Assembly (NCBI GenBank): GCA_021324045.1
Contig: JAJPJV010000015.1
Coordinates: forward strand, 18,749-82,748
DNA: 64,000 nucleotides
Source: Actinomycetota bacterium
Lineage (GTDB): Bacteria > Actinomycetota > Acidimicrobiia > Acidimicrobiales > RAAP-2
Direction: 5' to 3'
The notes beneath the pieces were generated by a model. That model ran no database searches, had not been told where the DNA came from, and saw only the letters and a list, made by a program, of their open reading frames with translations. Of this stretch, positions 38,122-46,774 are shown one piece after another. The translations under genes and the position numbers were made by a program. Every line of letters begins with the position of its first letter. Within the stretch, counting starts at the first letter, position 1.

Positions 38122-39520
38122 GGTTGTGAAGCCCAAGTTCGCCGTCCGCACTTTCGGGTGTCAGATGAACGAACATGATTCCGAACGCCTGTCTGCGCTC
38201 CTTGTTGCTGATGGGATGCAACCTACCGATGATCTCGCCGACGCCGACGTGATCGTGTTCAACACCTGTTGCATTCGAGAGAACGCGGACAACCGGCTCT
38301 ACGGCAATCTCGGGCGATTGAAAGCGCTTCGGGCGGCCAAGCCACACCTCAAGATCGCGGTGGGTGGCTGCCTGGCGCAAAAGGACAGAGAGCGGATCGT
38401 TGAGCGCGCTCCGCACGTAGACGTGGTGTTCGGTACCCATAATCTCGGGCGAGCTCCTCAGTTACTTCGGCAGGCCGCGCTGGCAGGTGGCGGCCCCATC
38501 GTCGAAATCATGGATGCGCCAGACCCGCAAGGAGCTCCCGCGGAACCTCCCGCCCTTCGCCAAACACCGTACGCAGCGTGGGTGACGATCCAGACGGGGT
38601 GTAACAACTCCTGTGCGTTTTGCATCGTTCCATCGGTTCGCGGGCCGGAGATCAGCCGCCCGTTTTCCGAGATCGTCAAGGAAGTTCAGAGCCTGGCGCG
38701 CCGCGGCGTGGTCGAGGTGACGCTCTTGGGACAGAACGTCAACTCTTACGGCCGGGATCTCACAAAGCGTCGACCGTTGTTCGCCGACCTGCTCCGCGCG
38801 GTCGGATCGGTCGAGGGCATCTCCCGCGTCCGTTTCACGAGCCCGCACCCAAAGGACTTGCGACCGGAGACGATCGCCGCAATGGCCGAGACCCCTGCGG
38901 TGTGCGAGCAGCTGCATCTCCCCCTCCAGTCCGGAAGCGACAGAGTGCTCGCGCGCATGCGGCGCGGGTACACGGCGGCGCGATACCTCGAACGCCTGGA
39001 AGCCGCGCGACGCGCGATCGAGGACCTCTCCGTGACGACCGACATCATCGTGGGTTTCCCCGGCGAGACCGAGGAAGACTTTGCCGCAACCTTGGACGTC
39101 GTCAGCCTCGCCGGCTACGACAGCGCCTACACCTTCGTGTTCTCCCCGCGACCTGGAACACGAGCAGCGGCGATGGAGGACCAGTTCATCGACCCAGAGG
39201 TAGTGGCAGACCGTTTCGAACGGTTGCGCGTCGTGGTTGAGCGCTGTGCCCTCAGCCGTCACCAGCAGCGAGTCGGCAAGGTGGAGGAAGTGCTCGTCGA
39301 AGGTCCGAGTCGGAGAGATGCGACGGTGCTTTGTGGAAGGACTCGCCAGGGAAAGATCGTCCACTTCGTTCCGGATGGCGATATGAGTGCGATCATTCCA
39401 GGCACGCTGGCATTGGTACGAGTGACCTCGGCCGCGCCTCATTACCTGCGAGGGAATCTCGAGTGCATCGTGGAGCTGCCGAGGTACCGGCGTCGGATCC
39501 CCGTTGCAGCCGCAGGATGA
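38099..39520 (+). CDS. miaB: tRNA-2-methylthio-N6-dimethylallyladenosine synthase
   Basis: Radical SAM methylthiotransferase that converts i6A37 to ms2i6A37 in tRNA. The 473 aa contain the N-terminal MTTase domain with its three cysteines (FGCQMNEHDSERL, NTCCIRENAD, GGCLAQ), the radical SAM CxxxCxxC (GCNNSCAFCIVP), PLQSGSDRVLARMRRGY and a TRAM domain. ATG 38099 follows GGGGAGG (38089-38095) by 3 nt and overlaps thrB. The next gene, miaA, makes its substrate. Confidence 0.95.
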   Translation: MTSTSTSEVVKPKFAVRTFGCQMNEHDSERLSALLVADGMQPTDDLADADVIVFNTCCIRENADNRLYGNLGRLKALRAAKPHLKIAVGGCLAQKDRERIVERAPHVDVVFGTHNLGRAPQLLRQAALAGGGPIVEIMDAPDPQGAPAEPPALRQTPYAAWVTIQTGCNNSCAFCIVPSVRGPEISRPFSEIVKEVQSLARRGVVEVTLLGQNVNSYGRDLTKRRPLFADLLRAVGSVEGISRVRFTSPHPKDLRPETIAAMAETPAVCEQLHLPLQSGSDRVLARMRRGYTAARYLERLEAARRAIEDLSVTTDIIVGFPGETEEDFAATLDVVSLAGYDSAYTFVFSPRPGTRAAAMEDQFIDPEVVADRFERLRVVVERCALSRHQQRVGKVEEVLVEGPSRRDATVLCGRTRQGKIVHFVPDGDMSAIIPGTLALVRVTSAAPHYLRGNLECIVELPRYRRRIPVAAAG

Positions 39521-39614
39521 GCGTCGCTGCCGGGGAGCGGACTGCTTCGAGCCTGCTCGAGTGGGTTGTCGTCACCACGAGCTGGACGGTCTGCGCTCGC
39601 GGTTGAGGCAGGGA

Positions 39615-40565
39615 ATGTCCCCACCCCGCGGGCAGCGCCTTGTTGCGTTGGTCGGGACGACGGCTTCCGGGAAGTCCCAGATCGCGCTCGAGGTGGCCCG
39701 TGACCTGGGGGATGTCGAGATCGTCTCGGTTGACTCCATGGCTGTCTACCGCGGCATGGACATCGCGACAGCGAAGCCCAGGCCCGCGGAGCGCCAGCTC
39801 GTGCCGCATCACGTCATCGACGTGGTGGAGCCCTCGGACGAGTTCACTGTTGCGGATTTCAAGCGGCTCGCGTGCCGAGCACTTGAAGAGATCGCCGCCC
39901 GTCGACGACGGCCGCTTCTTGTCGGCGGCACCGGCCTGTACCTCCGAGCCATTGTGGACGACCTGCAGTTCCCTGGTCGCTGGCCAGGGATCGCCGCTGA
40001 GCTCGAAGCAATCGCTGATCGATGCGGAGGCGTGACGCATCTGTACGCGCGGCTCGCCGCGCTCGATCCGCTGGCAGCCTCCCGGATCACCCCGACGAAC
40101 CGTCGCAGGATCGTGCGGGCGCTCGAGGTGACGATCGGGTCGGGCAGGCCATTCTCCTCGTTCGGACCGGGCCTTGGGCAGTACCCGGCGACCGATTGCA
40201 TCATGATCGGTTTGCCCTTCGAACCGGCAATCGTGGACCGCCGGATCGAGGAGCGATTTCGCACGTGGCTCCAAAATGGCTTGCTTGCAGAGGTTCAAGC
40301 ACTCGCCCGGCGCAGGGAAGGGATCTCGCGTACCGCTCGGCAGGCCCTGGGGTACCGTGAGCTGCTGGCGCACGTCGAGATGGACATCCCTCTCGAGGCT
40401 GCGGTCGAGGTAGCGGTGCGGCGGACGAAGATCTACGCGCGGCGCCAGTGGGCGTGGTTCAAACGGGATCCCAGGATTCATTGGGCGCTACCTCCGGAGG
40501 ACCCCGCGGCCTTGCTCCGATCGGCTTTGGAGCAGGTCGAGCACTCGCAGCCGCTTCGTTCGTGA
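39615..40565 (+). CDS. miaA: tRNA dimethylallyltransferase
   Basis: Adds the dimethylallyl group to A37 of tRNAs reading UNN codons, upstream of MiaB. The 316-aa protein begins LVALVGTTASGKSQIALEVA (P-loop), then VSVDSMAVYRGMDIATAKP and LVGGTGLYLRAIVDDL, and ends with KIYARRQWAWFKRD, all typical. ATG 39615 is preceded by GTTGAGGCAGGGA. The frame is open upstream to 39504 but that part is not conserved. Confidence 0.95.
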   Translation: MSPPRGQRLVALVGTTASGKSQIALEVARDLGDVEIVSVDSMAVYRGMDIATAKPRPAERQLVPHHVIDVVEPSDEFTVADFKRLACRALEEIAARRRRPLLVGGTGLYLRAIVDDLQFPGRWPGIAAELEAIADRCGGVTHLYARLAALDPLAASRITPTNRRRIVRALEVTIGSGRPFSSFGPGLGQYPATDCIMIGLPFEPAIVDRRIEERFRTWLQNGLLAEVQALARRREGISRTARQALGYRELLAHVEMDIPLEAAVEVAVRRTKIYARRQWAWFKRDPRIHWALPPEDPAALLRSALEQVEHSQPLRS

Positions 40566-40657
40566 AACCGCCATGCCTGATAGTTCCCGCATCCCTTGGC
40601 GCATGGCGCGGTCTCGAAGGCCGGAGTGCGTGATGTTGGGCGTCGAGGCGCGAGACT

Positions 40658-41542
40658 GTGCAGGTGTTTACCCTCCCGCCGTTCCTCGACGGCCAGGATC
40701 AGGCGCACCCGAACCCCCGACGGCTCGTGCTGAGCAAGTATGAGGCCACGGGCAACGACTTTTTGGTGATGATCGATGCCCGCAGCGCGGTGTCCCTCGG
40801 TCCTGAGGAGGTGCGAGCGCTGTGTGATCGCCGGCGGGGTGTGGGTGCAGACGGGTTCATCACGGTGCGGGGCGGTCGGGGGAAGCCGCTGTCCATGCAC
40901 TTGCGCAATGCTGATGGCGGAGTCGCCGAGATGACCGGTAACGGGATCCGCTGTGTTGCCCATGCAGCGGTTGAAGCGGGACTGGTGACCGAGGGGAGGT
41001 TCGCGATCGAGACGGCAGCAGGTTCACGAGTGGTCGAGCTCCGAAGACAAGGGGATGGCGAGGCGTTCGCCAGCGTGGAGATGGGGGTTGCCCGCATTAC
41101 CAGCGACCTGGGTCCTTACGGGCCAGCGCTTTCCGGACGCCAAGCCTGCCGCGTTGACGTTGGCAACCCGCACCTGGTCGTTCTGGCCGATGGCACCCTT
41201 GACGAACTCCCAGAACTTGGATCTCGCCTGCAGGAGATCGAGACCGGGATCAACGTCGAGCTCGTCCGGCCTGGGCCGGGTCCTGACGCGCTCACACTAC
41301 GCGTATGGGAGCGCGGGGTCGGGGAAACCCTTGCCTGCGGGACGGGGAGCGTGGCGGCAGCAGCCGTCGCGCATGGCTGGGGATTGGTCAGGCGAAGCGT
41401 GTCAGTGCACAACCCTGGCGGTCGGCTCGAGGTGCGGCTTCCTGCCGACCCCGCATACCCGATCGTTCTGGTGGGTCCGGTTCACAAGGTTGCCGATGTG
41501 ATCGTCGATGTCGGGTCCCTCGTATCCTATTGCCCGGCATGA
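40658..41542 (+). CDS. dapF: Diaminopimelate epimerase with Thr at the first catalytic Cys
   Basis: Epimerises L,L-DAP to meso-DAP with two cysteines. The 294 aa show KYEATGNDFLV, NADGGVAEMTGNGIRC and WERGVGETLACGTGS. The second catalytic Cys (227) is present, but the first, normally in EMCGNG, is Thr93 (codon ACC at 40934-40936). The rest of the fold is intact, so either this lineage uses a variant mechanism, the protein has another substrate, or activity is weak. GTG 40658 is the likely start; GTG 40664 is an alternative. Confidence 0.9.
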   Translation: MQVFTLPPFLDGQDQAHPNPRRLVLSKYEATGNDFLVMIDARSAVSLGPEEVRALCDRRRGVGADGFITVRGGRGKPLSMHLRNADGGVAEMTGNGIRCVAHAAVEAGLVTEGRFAIETAAGSRVVELRRQGDGEAFASVEMGVARITSDLGPYGPALSGRQACRVDVGNPHLVVLADGTLDELPELGSRLQEIETGINVELVRPGPGPDALTLRVWERGVGETLACGTGSVAAAAVAHGWGLVRRSVSVHNPGGRLEVRLPADPAYPIVLVGPVHKVADVIVDVGSLVSYCPA

Positions 41543-41580
41543 CGTTCCTCGAGGGTCCAGGCAGTCCGAGGAACACGTGA
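41539..41580 (+). CDS. Candidate 13-codon leader peptide before hflX
   Basis: ATG 41539 opens a 13-codon frame (MTFLEGPGSPRNT) ending in a TGA that overlaps the hflX GTG (GTGA, 41577-41580). TATCCT (41523-41528) lies 10 nt before the ATG, near leaderless spacing, and the GAGGA for hflX lies within this short frame. Expression is inferred from the arrangement alone. Confidence 0.35.
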   Translation: MTFLEGPGSPRNT

Positions 41581-42857
41581 CGAACATCGTTCCGAGGACC
41601 CTCATCGAGCGCTCTATTCGGGAGCGGATTGTTCTCGTTGGGGTCGTGCTGGGCGGTGCGAGCACTGAGGAGGTCGAGGCGGGGCTCGATGAGCTTGCCC
41701 AGCTCATCGACACTGCAGGCGCCGATGTCGTAGCGCGAACGCTGCAGCGACGGGACCGACCCGATCCGGCCACCTTCCTTGGGCGCGGAAAGGTCGCCGA
41801 ACTGGCCCAGCTCTCCGAGGCGGTAGACGCCGACACCGTGGTATTCGATGAGGAGCTGAGCCCAGCGCAGCAGCGCAACCTGCAGCGGTTGCTGGGTCGG
41901 ACGGCCATCGATCGCACGGCGGTCATTCTGGACATCTTTGCCCAGAATGCGCGAAGCCCCGAGGGGAAGGCCCAGGTGGAGCTGGCGCTCCTGCGATATC
42001 GGCTGCCTCGTCTGCGCGGCCGGGGAGTAGCGCTCAGCCAGCAGGCTGGCGGGATCGGGACCCGCGGCCCGGGCGAGACCCAGCTCGAGGTCGATCGGCG
42101 GCGCCTGCTCCGTCGCATGCATCGGCTTGAGAGTGACCTCCGAGAGCTCGAACGGAACCGCTCGGTACAGCGACGATCGCGCACCCGAAGTCGACTGCGT
42201 GAAGTCGCGCTCGTTGGCTACACCAATGCCGGGAAGTCGACGTTGCTCAACCAACTCACCAATGCCGGCGTGCTCACCGAGAACCGTTTGTTCTCGACGC
42301 TCGATCCGCGGACCCGCAAGCTCTTTCTTCCGGGAGGGGAAACGGTGCTCATAACCGACACGGTCGGTTTCGTGCGAAAGCTGCCGCACCAGCTGATCGA
42401 GGCATTTCGCTCGACGCTGCAATCCGTCACCGAGGCGGACCTGTTGCTCCACGTCGTCGACGGTTCCGCAGCGGACCCGGAGGGCCAGATCGCAGCGGTG
42501 CGCGCGGTCCTGGCCGAGATCGGTGCAGCACAGCTCCCCGAGCTCATGGTGATCAACAAGGCTGACCGCTCCGAGGACGCGGCGCGTTTGGCTGCGAAGC
42601 ATGAAGGGGCTGCGTGCATTTCGGCGATGACCGGTGAAGGCATCGACACCTTGCTTCGAGCGATCGGCGATCGCCTTCGCTCGGCTGATCGAGTGGTGCG
42701 CCTGGAGATCCCCTGGGATCGAGGCGATGTCCTCGCCGCGGTGCACCGCGAAGGCGAGGTACTTGAGCAACTGGTCGGCAATGATGGCGCGACGGTGCTC
42801 GTGGCCTTGGACGGCCCGGCTCGGGCGCGCTTCGCTCGATTCGTGGCGGCCTCGTGA
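41577..42857 (+). CDS. hflX: GTPase HflX
   Basis: Ribosome-associated GTPase that splits stalled ribosomes and protects against heat or antibiotics. The 426-aa product has the HflX N-terminal domain (DPATFLGRGKVAEL, VVFDEELSPAQQRNLQ), the glycine-rich GGIGTRGPGETQLE, and the G domain: VGYTNAGKSTLLN, DTVGFVRKLP, NKAD. GTG 41577 has GAGGA at 41568-41572 and overlaps a short upstream frame. The dapC gene starts on its stop codon. Confidence 0.94.
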   Translation: MTNIVPRTLIERSIRERIVLVGVVLGGASTEEVEAGLDELAQLIDTAGADVVARTLQRRDRPDPATFLGRGKVAELAQLSEAVDADTVVFDEELSPAQQRNLQRLLGRTAIDRTAVILDIFAQNARSPEGKAQVELALLRYRLPRLRGRGVALSQQAGGIGTRGPGETQLEVDRRRLLRRMHRLESDLRELERNRSVQRRSRTRSRLREVALVGYTNAGKSTLLNQLTNAGVLTENRLFSTLDPRTRKLFLPGGETVLITDTVGFVRKLPHQLIEAFRSTLQSVTEADLLLHVVDGSAADPEGQIAAVRAVLAEIGAAQLPELMVINKADRSEDAARLAAKHEGAACISAMTGEGIDTLLRAIGDRLRSADRVVRLEIPWDRGDVLAAVHREGEVLEQLVGNDGATVLVALDGPARARFARFVAAS

Positions 42858-43996
42858 TGGTCGAGCCGTTTAACCCGCCCCCATACCCGTACCACAGGCT
42901 CGGAGCGCTTCGCTCAGCCGCCGAAACGTTGCCCGGGGGCCTGGTCGATTGCTCCGTAGGCACGCCGTGCGATCCGCCACCGGAAACCGTCATGCGCGCA
43001 CTAGCGGCCTCTGATACGGCGCGCGGTTACCCCGAGTCTGCTGGCAGTACGGAGTTTCGCAGCGCCGCTGCCCGGTGGCTCGAGCGCCGATTCGGCGTGT
43101 CGGTGGAGCTTGACGGCATCACCGCCTGCATCGGGACGAAGGAGCTCGTTGCGTCGCTTCCCCAGCACCTGGCTTTGCGACATCCTGGGCGCGATGTCGT
43201 GCTCTATCCCGCGGTGTCCTATCCGACCTACGCAATGGGTGCGATGCTCGCTCGCTGCCGAGCGGTTCCGGTTCCACCGCTGACACCCCAAGGAGACGGG
43301 CTCGATCTTCAGCGCGTCGCGCCCGGGGACATTGATCGCGCGCTGTTGCTATGGGTGAATTCCCCATCGAACCCCAGCGGCGGGCTCACGGATCTCGATG
43401 CGGCGGCGGAGTTCGGACGTGCCCACGGGGTCCCGGTGTTCTCTGACGAATGCTACAGCGAGTTCACTTGGGAAGGCGATCCTCAGTCGATCCTTCAGTT
43501 CCAGACGACCGGCGTCGTCGCAGTGCATTCGCTGTCGAAGCGTTCAAACCTTGCCGGTCTTCGCGTGGGCTTCATTGCTGGTGACGTCGACCTGGTTACC
43601 TATCTCACTGAGATCCGTCGACACGCTGGCTTGATGGTCCCAGGACCTGCCCAGGCGGGTGCCATCGCTGCGCTCGAAGATGACGACCACGTGAGGGAGC
43701 AACGAGAACGCTATCGCGATCGCCTCCAGTACCTCGCTGATCTCCTCGGAGCTGTCGGTTGCTCAGTTCGCTTGCCCGCCGGTGGCTTCTACCTGTGGGT
43801 TGCTGCCGCTCCGAGGTGGTCGGATTCGTGGGCGATGACTGCCGACCTCGCACAGGTTGGCGGGCTCCTCGTCAGTCCTGGCGAGTTTTATGGCGATGCC
43901 GGGGCTGGTTTCGTCCGCATCGCGGCGGTACAGCCGATGGATCGTCTCGAGCTCGTCGGACGTCGCTTGAAAGACGCCGGTTGGATCTCGGGGTGA
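42857..43996 (+). CDS. dapC: Succinyldiaminopimelate aminotransferase
   Basis: PLP-dependent fold-type I aminotransferase acting in the succinylase branch of lysine synthesis. About 379 aa: NPPPYPYHRLGAL at the start, VNSPSNPSGGLTDL, FSDECYSEFTW and the PLP-lysine in HSLSKRSNLAGLRVGF. It matches the actinobacterial DapC type, and the next two genes are dapD and dapE. The start is ATG 42857 or GTG 42854; the hflX TGA occupies 42855-42857, so the genes are coupled. Confidence 0.88.
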   Translation: MVEPFNPPPYPYHRLGALRSAAETLPGGLVDCSVGTPCDPPPETVMRALAASDTARGYPESAGSTEFRSAAARWLERRFGVSVELDGITACIGTKELVASLPQHLALRHPGRDVVLYPAVSYPTYAMGAMLARCRAVPVPPLTPQGDGLDLQRVAPGDIDRALLLWVNSPSNPSGGLTDLDAAAEFGRAHGVPVFSDECYSEFTWEGDPQSILQFQTTGVVAVHSLSKRSNLAGLRVGFIAGDVDLVTYLTEIRRHAGLMVPGPAQAGAIAALEDDDHVREQRERYRDRLQYLADLLGAVGCSVRLPAGGFYLWVAAAPRWSDSWAMTADLAQVGGLLVSPGEFYGDAGAGFVRIAAVQPMDRLELVGRRLKDAGWISG

Positions 43997-44024
43997 ACGT
44001 TACAGCTCCCACCTGGCTGGTCGG

Positions 44025-44030
44025 TACAGT
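44025..44030 (+). promoter_or_regulatory. -10 (TACAGT) of dapD, leaderless type
   Basis: TACAGT is 8 nt before the dapD ATG (44039) and no Shine-Dalgarno sequence lies between. It would drive the dapD-micro-ORF-dapE unit. Confidence 0.5.
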
Positions 44031-44038
44031 CACGGTCG

Positions 44039-44884
44039 ATGGCTGAATCACAATCGACGATCGATCTGCGCGAGCGGGTCGAAGAGCTCTGGAAACGGGT
44101 TGCGGAACTGTCGCCAGAGGAAACCGATGGGATCGCCGTGGTCGAAGCGGTGATTGATGGACTCGATCGAGGAGAGCTTCGGGTAGCCGAGGTCGATCGG
44201 GTGAGCAACGAGGTCGTGGTCCATGAGTGGCTGCGCAAGGCGATCCTCTTGCTCTTCCGCCTCCGCGCCATTGAGACGATCGAGCACGGGCCTTTCGAGT
44301 TCGCCGATCGGCTGCCACTCAAGCGCGGTTTTGCTGCCATGGGCGTGCGAGCGGTGCCTGGGGCCTCGGCTCGCTGGGGTGCGTACCTCGGGCGTGGAGT
44401 CGTGCTGATGCCGAGTTACGTGAACATCGGTGCCTACGTGGGGGACGACACGATGGTGGACACCTGGGCAACCGTGGGCTCGTGCGCGCAGGTCGGTGCC
44501 CGGGTGCACCTCTCTGGTGGCGTGGGGATCGGAGGGGTGCTGGAGCCGCCGAACGCGGTACCCGTGGTCATCGAGGACGACGTCATGGTCGGGAGTCGTT
44601 CGATGATTACCCAGGGGGCCCGGATCGGCAGAGGTGCCGTGGTCGCCGAGGGCACAATCCTCAACCCTTCGATTCCGGTTATCGACGCTGAGACCGGGGA
44701 GGAGATCAGCAGGGGCTACGTCCCTCCCTGGAGCGTGGCAATCTCCGCCAGCCGGCGCCGTCGCTACCCGGGTGGGGAGTTCTTCGTCCCCTGCGTGTTG
44801 GTGATCAAGCACCTTGACGAAGGGGTGCGTCACGACAAGGCTCGTTTGAACGAGCTGTTGCGGGAGCACGGGGTGAGCATGTGA
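44039..44884 (+). CDS. dapD: Tetrahydrodipicolinate N-succinyltransferase
   Basis: Transfers succinyl from succinyl-CoA to tetrahydrodipicolinate. The 281 aa have a helical N-terminal domain and a left-handed beta-helix of hexapeptide repeats (from PSYVNIGAYVGDDTMVDTWA through VIEDDVMVGSRSMITQGARI), with the DapD landmarks GSCAQVGARVHLSGGVGIGG and EPP. ATG 44039 is probably read from a leaderless mRNA. Its TGA overlaps a GTG that opens a 26-codon frame leading to dapE. Confidence 0.95.
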   Translation: MAESQSTIDLRERVEELWKRVAELSPEETDGIAVVEAVIDGLDRGELRVAEVDRVSNEVVVHEWLRKAILLLFRLRAIETIEHGPFEFADRLPLKRGFAAMGVRAVPGASARWGAYLGRGVVLMPSYVNIGAYVGDDTMVDTWATVGSCAQVGARVHLSGGVGIGGVLEPPNAVPVVIEDDVMVGSRSMITQGARIGRGAVVAEGTILNPSIPVIDAETGEEISRGYVPPWSVAISASRRRRYPGGEFFVPCVLVIKHLDEGVRHDKARLNELLREHGVSM

Positions 44885-44961
44885 TCGACTTCGGCCGGTT
44901 CCATGCCCTCGCAGGTACCCAGATCGCGGCAGATCCTTTGGTGGCGACGGTGAAGGCGTGA
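44881..44961 (+). CDS. Candidate 26-residue micro-protein coupled to dapD and dapE
   Basis: GTG 44881 overlaps the dapD stop as GTGA, the frame runs 26 codons (beginning VIDFGRFHALAGTQ, ending VATVKA) and its TGA (44959-44961) overlaps the dapE GTG, again as GTGA. Without it, dapE would lie 73 nt from dapD with almost no ribosome-binding site (AAGG one base from the GTG). The two exact overlaps suggest a ribosome passes from dapD through this frame to dapE. Whether the peptide itself has a role is unknown; an alternative is that dapE starts elsewhere. Confidence 0.5.
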   Translation: MIDFGRFHALAGTQIAADPLVATVKA

Positions 44962-46025
44962 CCGAGACCGACCTCCTCATGCTTGCCGCCGAGCTGGTTT
45001 CGATCCCGTCGGTCAGCCGTCATGAGGATGCCTTGAGCGATCGGATCGAGTCAGAACTTCGAGCACGGCCATGGCTCGAAGTCGAGCGACTCGGCAACAA
45101 CGTGGTCGCCAAGACCAGCCTTGGCCGCTCCATGCGCGTCATTTTGGCCGGTCACCTCGATACCGTTCCTCCCGCCGGGAATGCTGACGCGACGATCGAG
45201 GCCGACACGTTGTGGGGAGTTGGGTCGGCAGACATGAAGGGCGGTCTGGCGGTCCTCTTGGACCTGGCTTCTTCTCTCAGGCAGCCGACCGTCGATGTCA
45301 CATGGTGCTTCTACGAGCGCGAAGAGGTCGAACGCGCTGAAGACGGGCTGGTCCGCTTGTGGAACGAGCGCCCCGACCTGGTTGCAGGGGATGTTGCCAT
45401 CCTGAGTGAGCCGACCGCGTGCCGAATCGAAGCGGGGTGCCAGGGAACGATGCGCGCCGTCATTCACATGAGGGGGGTACGCGCGCACACCGCCCGCCCG
45501 TATACAGGGCGAAATGCCATCCACCGGCTGGTACCGGTTCTCCAGCAGGTGGCAGCGTGGCCGGGTCGCAGGGTTGTCCTGGATGGCTGTGAATACGTGG
45601 AGCAGCTGCAGGCGGTTGCCGTCGAAGGAGGTGTCGCGCCCAACGTCGTTCCTGACGACGCATCAATGACCGTCAACTATCGTTTTGCTCCGGATCGGAG
45701 CCTCGCAGATGCGAGGCACTACCTTTCTGAGCTGTTCGACATGGTGCTCGACCCTGAGCTGGGAGATAGCTGGGCGGTAACCGACGAGGCACTCGGGGCA
45801 CCGCCGGCACTCGACCACCCCGTTCTTTCCCGCCTCCTCGCGCTGTCCGGGGAAGCACCGCAAGCCAAAGTCGGATGGACAGACGTCGCGACGTTCTGGG
45901 CGCACGGAGTGCCAGCAACCAACTTTGGCCCGGGGGATCCGCTGTTGGCACATCATCCCGACGAACGGGTAGACCGCAGATCCCTTGAGCGTGCTCACTC
46001 CTGCCTGGCTGCGCTCCTCAGCTGA
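44958..46025 (+). CDS. dapE: Succinyl-diaminopimelate desuccinylase
   Basis: Zinc-dependent M20 amidohydrolase releasing L,L-DAP. The 355 aa include the metal motif LAGHLDTVPPAGN, GVGSADMKGGLAVLL (bridging Asp), YEREEVERAEDGL (catalytic Glu-Glu) and the C-terminal ligand region TNFGPGDPLLAHHPDERV. GTG 44958 is coupled to the upstream 26-codon frame. The gene converges on lexA with an 8-bp overlap of the 3' ends. Confidence 0.93.
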   Translation: MTETDLLMLAAELVSIPSVSRHEDALSDRIESELRARPWLEVERLGNNVVAKTSLGRSMRVILAGHLDTVPPAGNADATIEADTLWGVGSADMKGGLAVLLDLASSLRQPTVDVTWCFYEREEVERAEDGLVRLWNERPDLVAGDVAILSEPTACRIEAGCQGTMRAVIHMRGVRAHTARPYTGRNAIHRLVPVLQQVAAWPGRRVVLDGCEYVEQLQAVAVEGGVAPNVVPDDASMTVNYRFAPDRSLADARHYLSELFDMVLDPELGDSWAVTDEALGAPPALDHPVLSRLLALSGEAPQAKVGWTDVATFWAHGVPATNFGPGDPLLAHHPDERVDRRSLERAHSCLAALLS

Positions 46026-46650
46026 GGCGGCGCAAGACCGCGACGACCTTGCCGTAGATCGCCACTTCTCCAGGCTCGTAATCCATGGGAGCCATGGCGG
46101 GATTCTCCGGGACGAGGCGGATCTTCGGGCTCTTTGCGCCGAGCCGTTTGACGGTGGCTTCGCTGTCGGCAATGCCGGCGACCACGATCTCACCCACTTC
46201 TGCATCAGGTTGCTGGCGGACGACAACGAGATCGCCGTCGAAGATCCCGGCGTTGACCATGGAGTCGCCCCTCACTCGAAGCATGAACACCGTTCCAGTC
46301 CCGGTGAAAGCTTCCGGCATCGGGAGCACTTCTTCGACGTTTTCCTCCGCGAGGACCCCAGTGCCCGCAGCAACATCGCCGACCACGGGGACCTGACGCA
46401 CGGGCGTCGCCGGACGGGCAGTGCCGGCTGAAGGCTCGTAGCGGACTCGGATGGCTCGAGGCTTCGTCGGATCACGTTGGAGGTAGCCCTCGCGTTGGAG
46501 TACCGCGAGGTGCGAGTGGACAGTGGCCGAGGAACTCAGCCCTACCGCTTCCCCGATCTCGCGTACCGAAGGGGGGTACCCCCGCTCGCGAAGGCGCTCA
46601 GCAATGACGTCGAGGATCTCCTTGCGCTTCGGGCTGAGCGTCTCCGCCAT
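46018..46650 (-). CDS. lexA: LexA repressor
   Basis: SOS-response repressor that cleaves itself when RecA is active. The 210-aa product starts LSPKRKEILDVIAERLRERGYPPSVREIGEAVGL (winged helix) in part, and has the Ala-Gly cleavage site in GDVAAGTG, the catalytic Ser in RGDSMVNAGI and Lys in SEATVKRL. ATG 46650 is preceded by GAGAGGAGG at good spacing. Upstream it has a promoter (46775-46803) overlapped by SOS boxes, and the divergent gene is the LysM division inhibitor. Confidence 0.97.
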   Translation of the reverse strand: MAETLSPKRKEILDVIAERLRERGYPPSVREIGEAVGLSSSATVHSHLAVLQREGYLQRDPTKPRAIRVRYEPSAGTARPATPVRQVPVVGDVAAGTGVLAEENVEEVLPMPEAFTGTGTVFMLRVRGDSMVNAGIFDGDLVVVRQQPDAEVGEIVVAGIADSEATVKRLGAKSPKIRLVPENPAMAPMDYEPGEVAIYGKVVAVLRRLS

Positions 46651-46751
46651 TTCGATGCTCCTCCTCTCGGCTCTCCTCCTGCTGTCGGGAAGAGCGGCCA
46701 CCGGCGAGCGAGCGTACCGACGTCGATCTACGAGGGGATCGGTAGCCGCTA

Positions 46752-46765
46752 CAAACGTATGTTTG
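46752..46765. promoter_or_regulatory. SOS (LexA) box 1, lexA leader
   Basis: CAAACGTATGTTTG is a palindrome matching CGAAC-N4-GTTCG with symmetric substitutions at the outer G/C. It lies ~10 bp downstream of the lexA -10, where LexA would block its own transcription. Confidence 0.75.
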
Positions 46766-46774
46766 CCCGAATCC

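Noticed and set aside
41388..42770. 460-codon minus-strand frame
   Set aside because: Opposite dapF and hflX, both with full family motifs.
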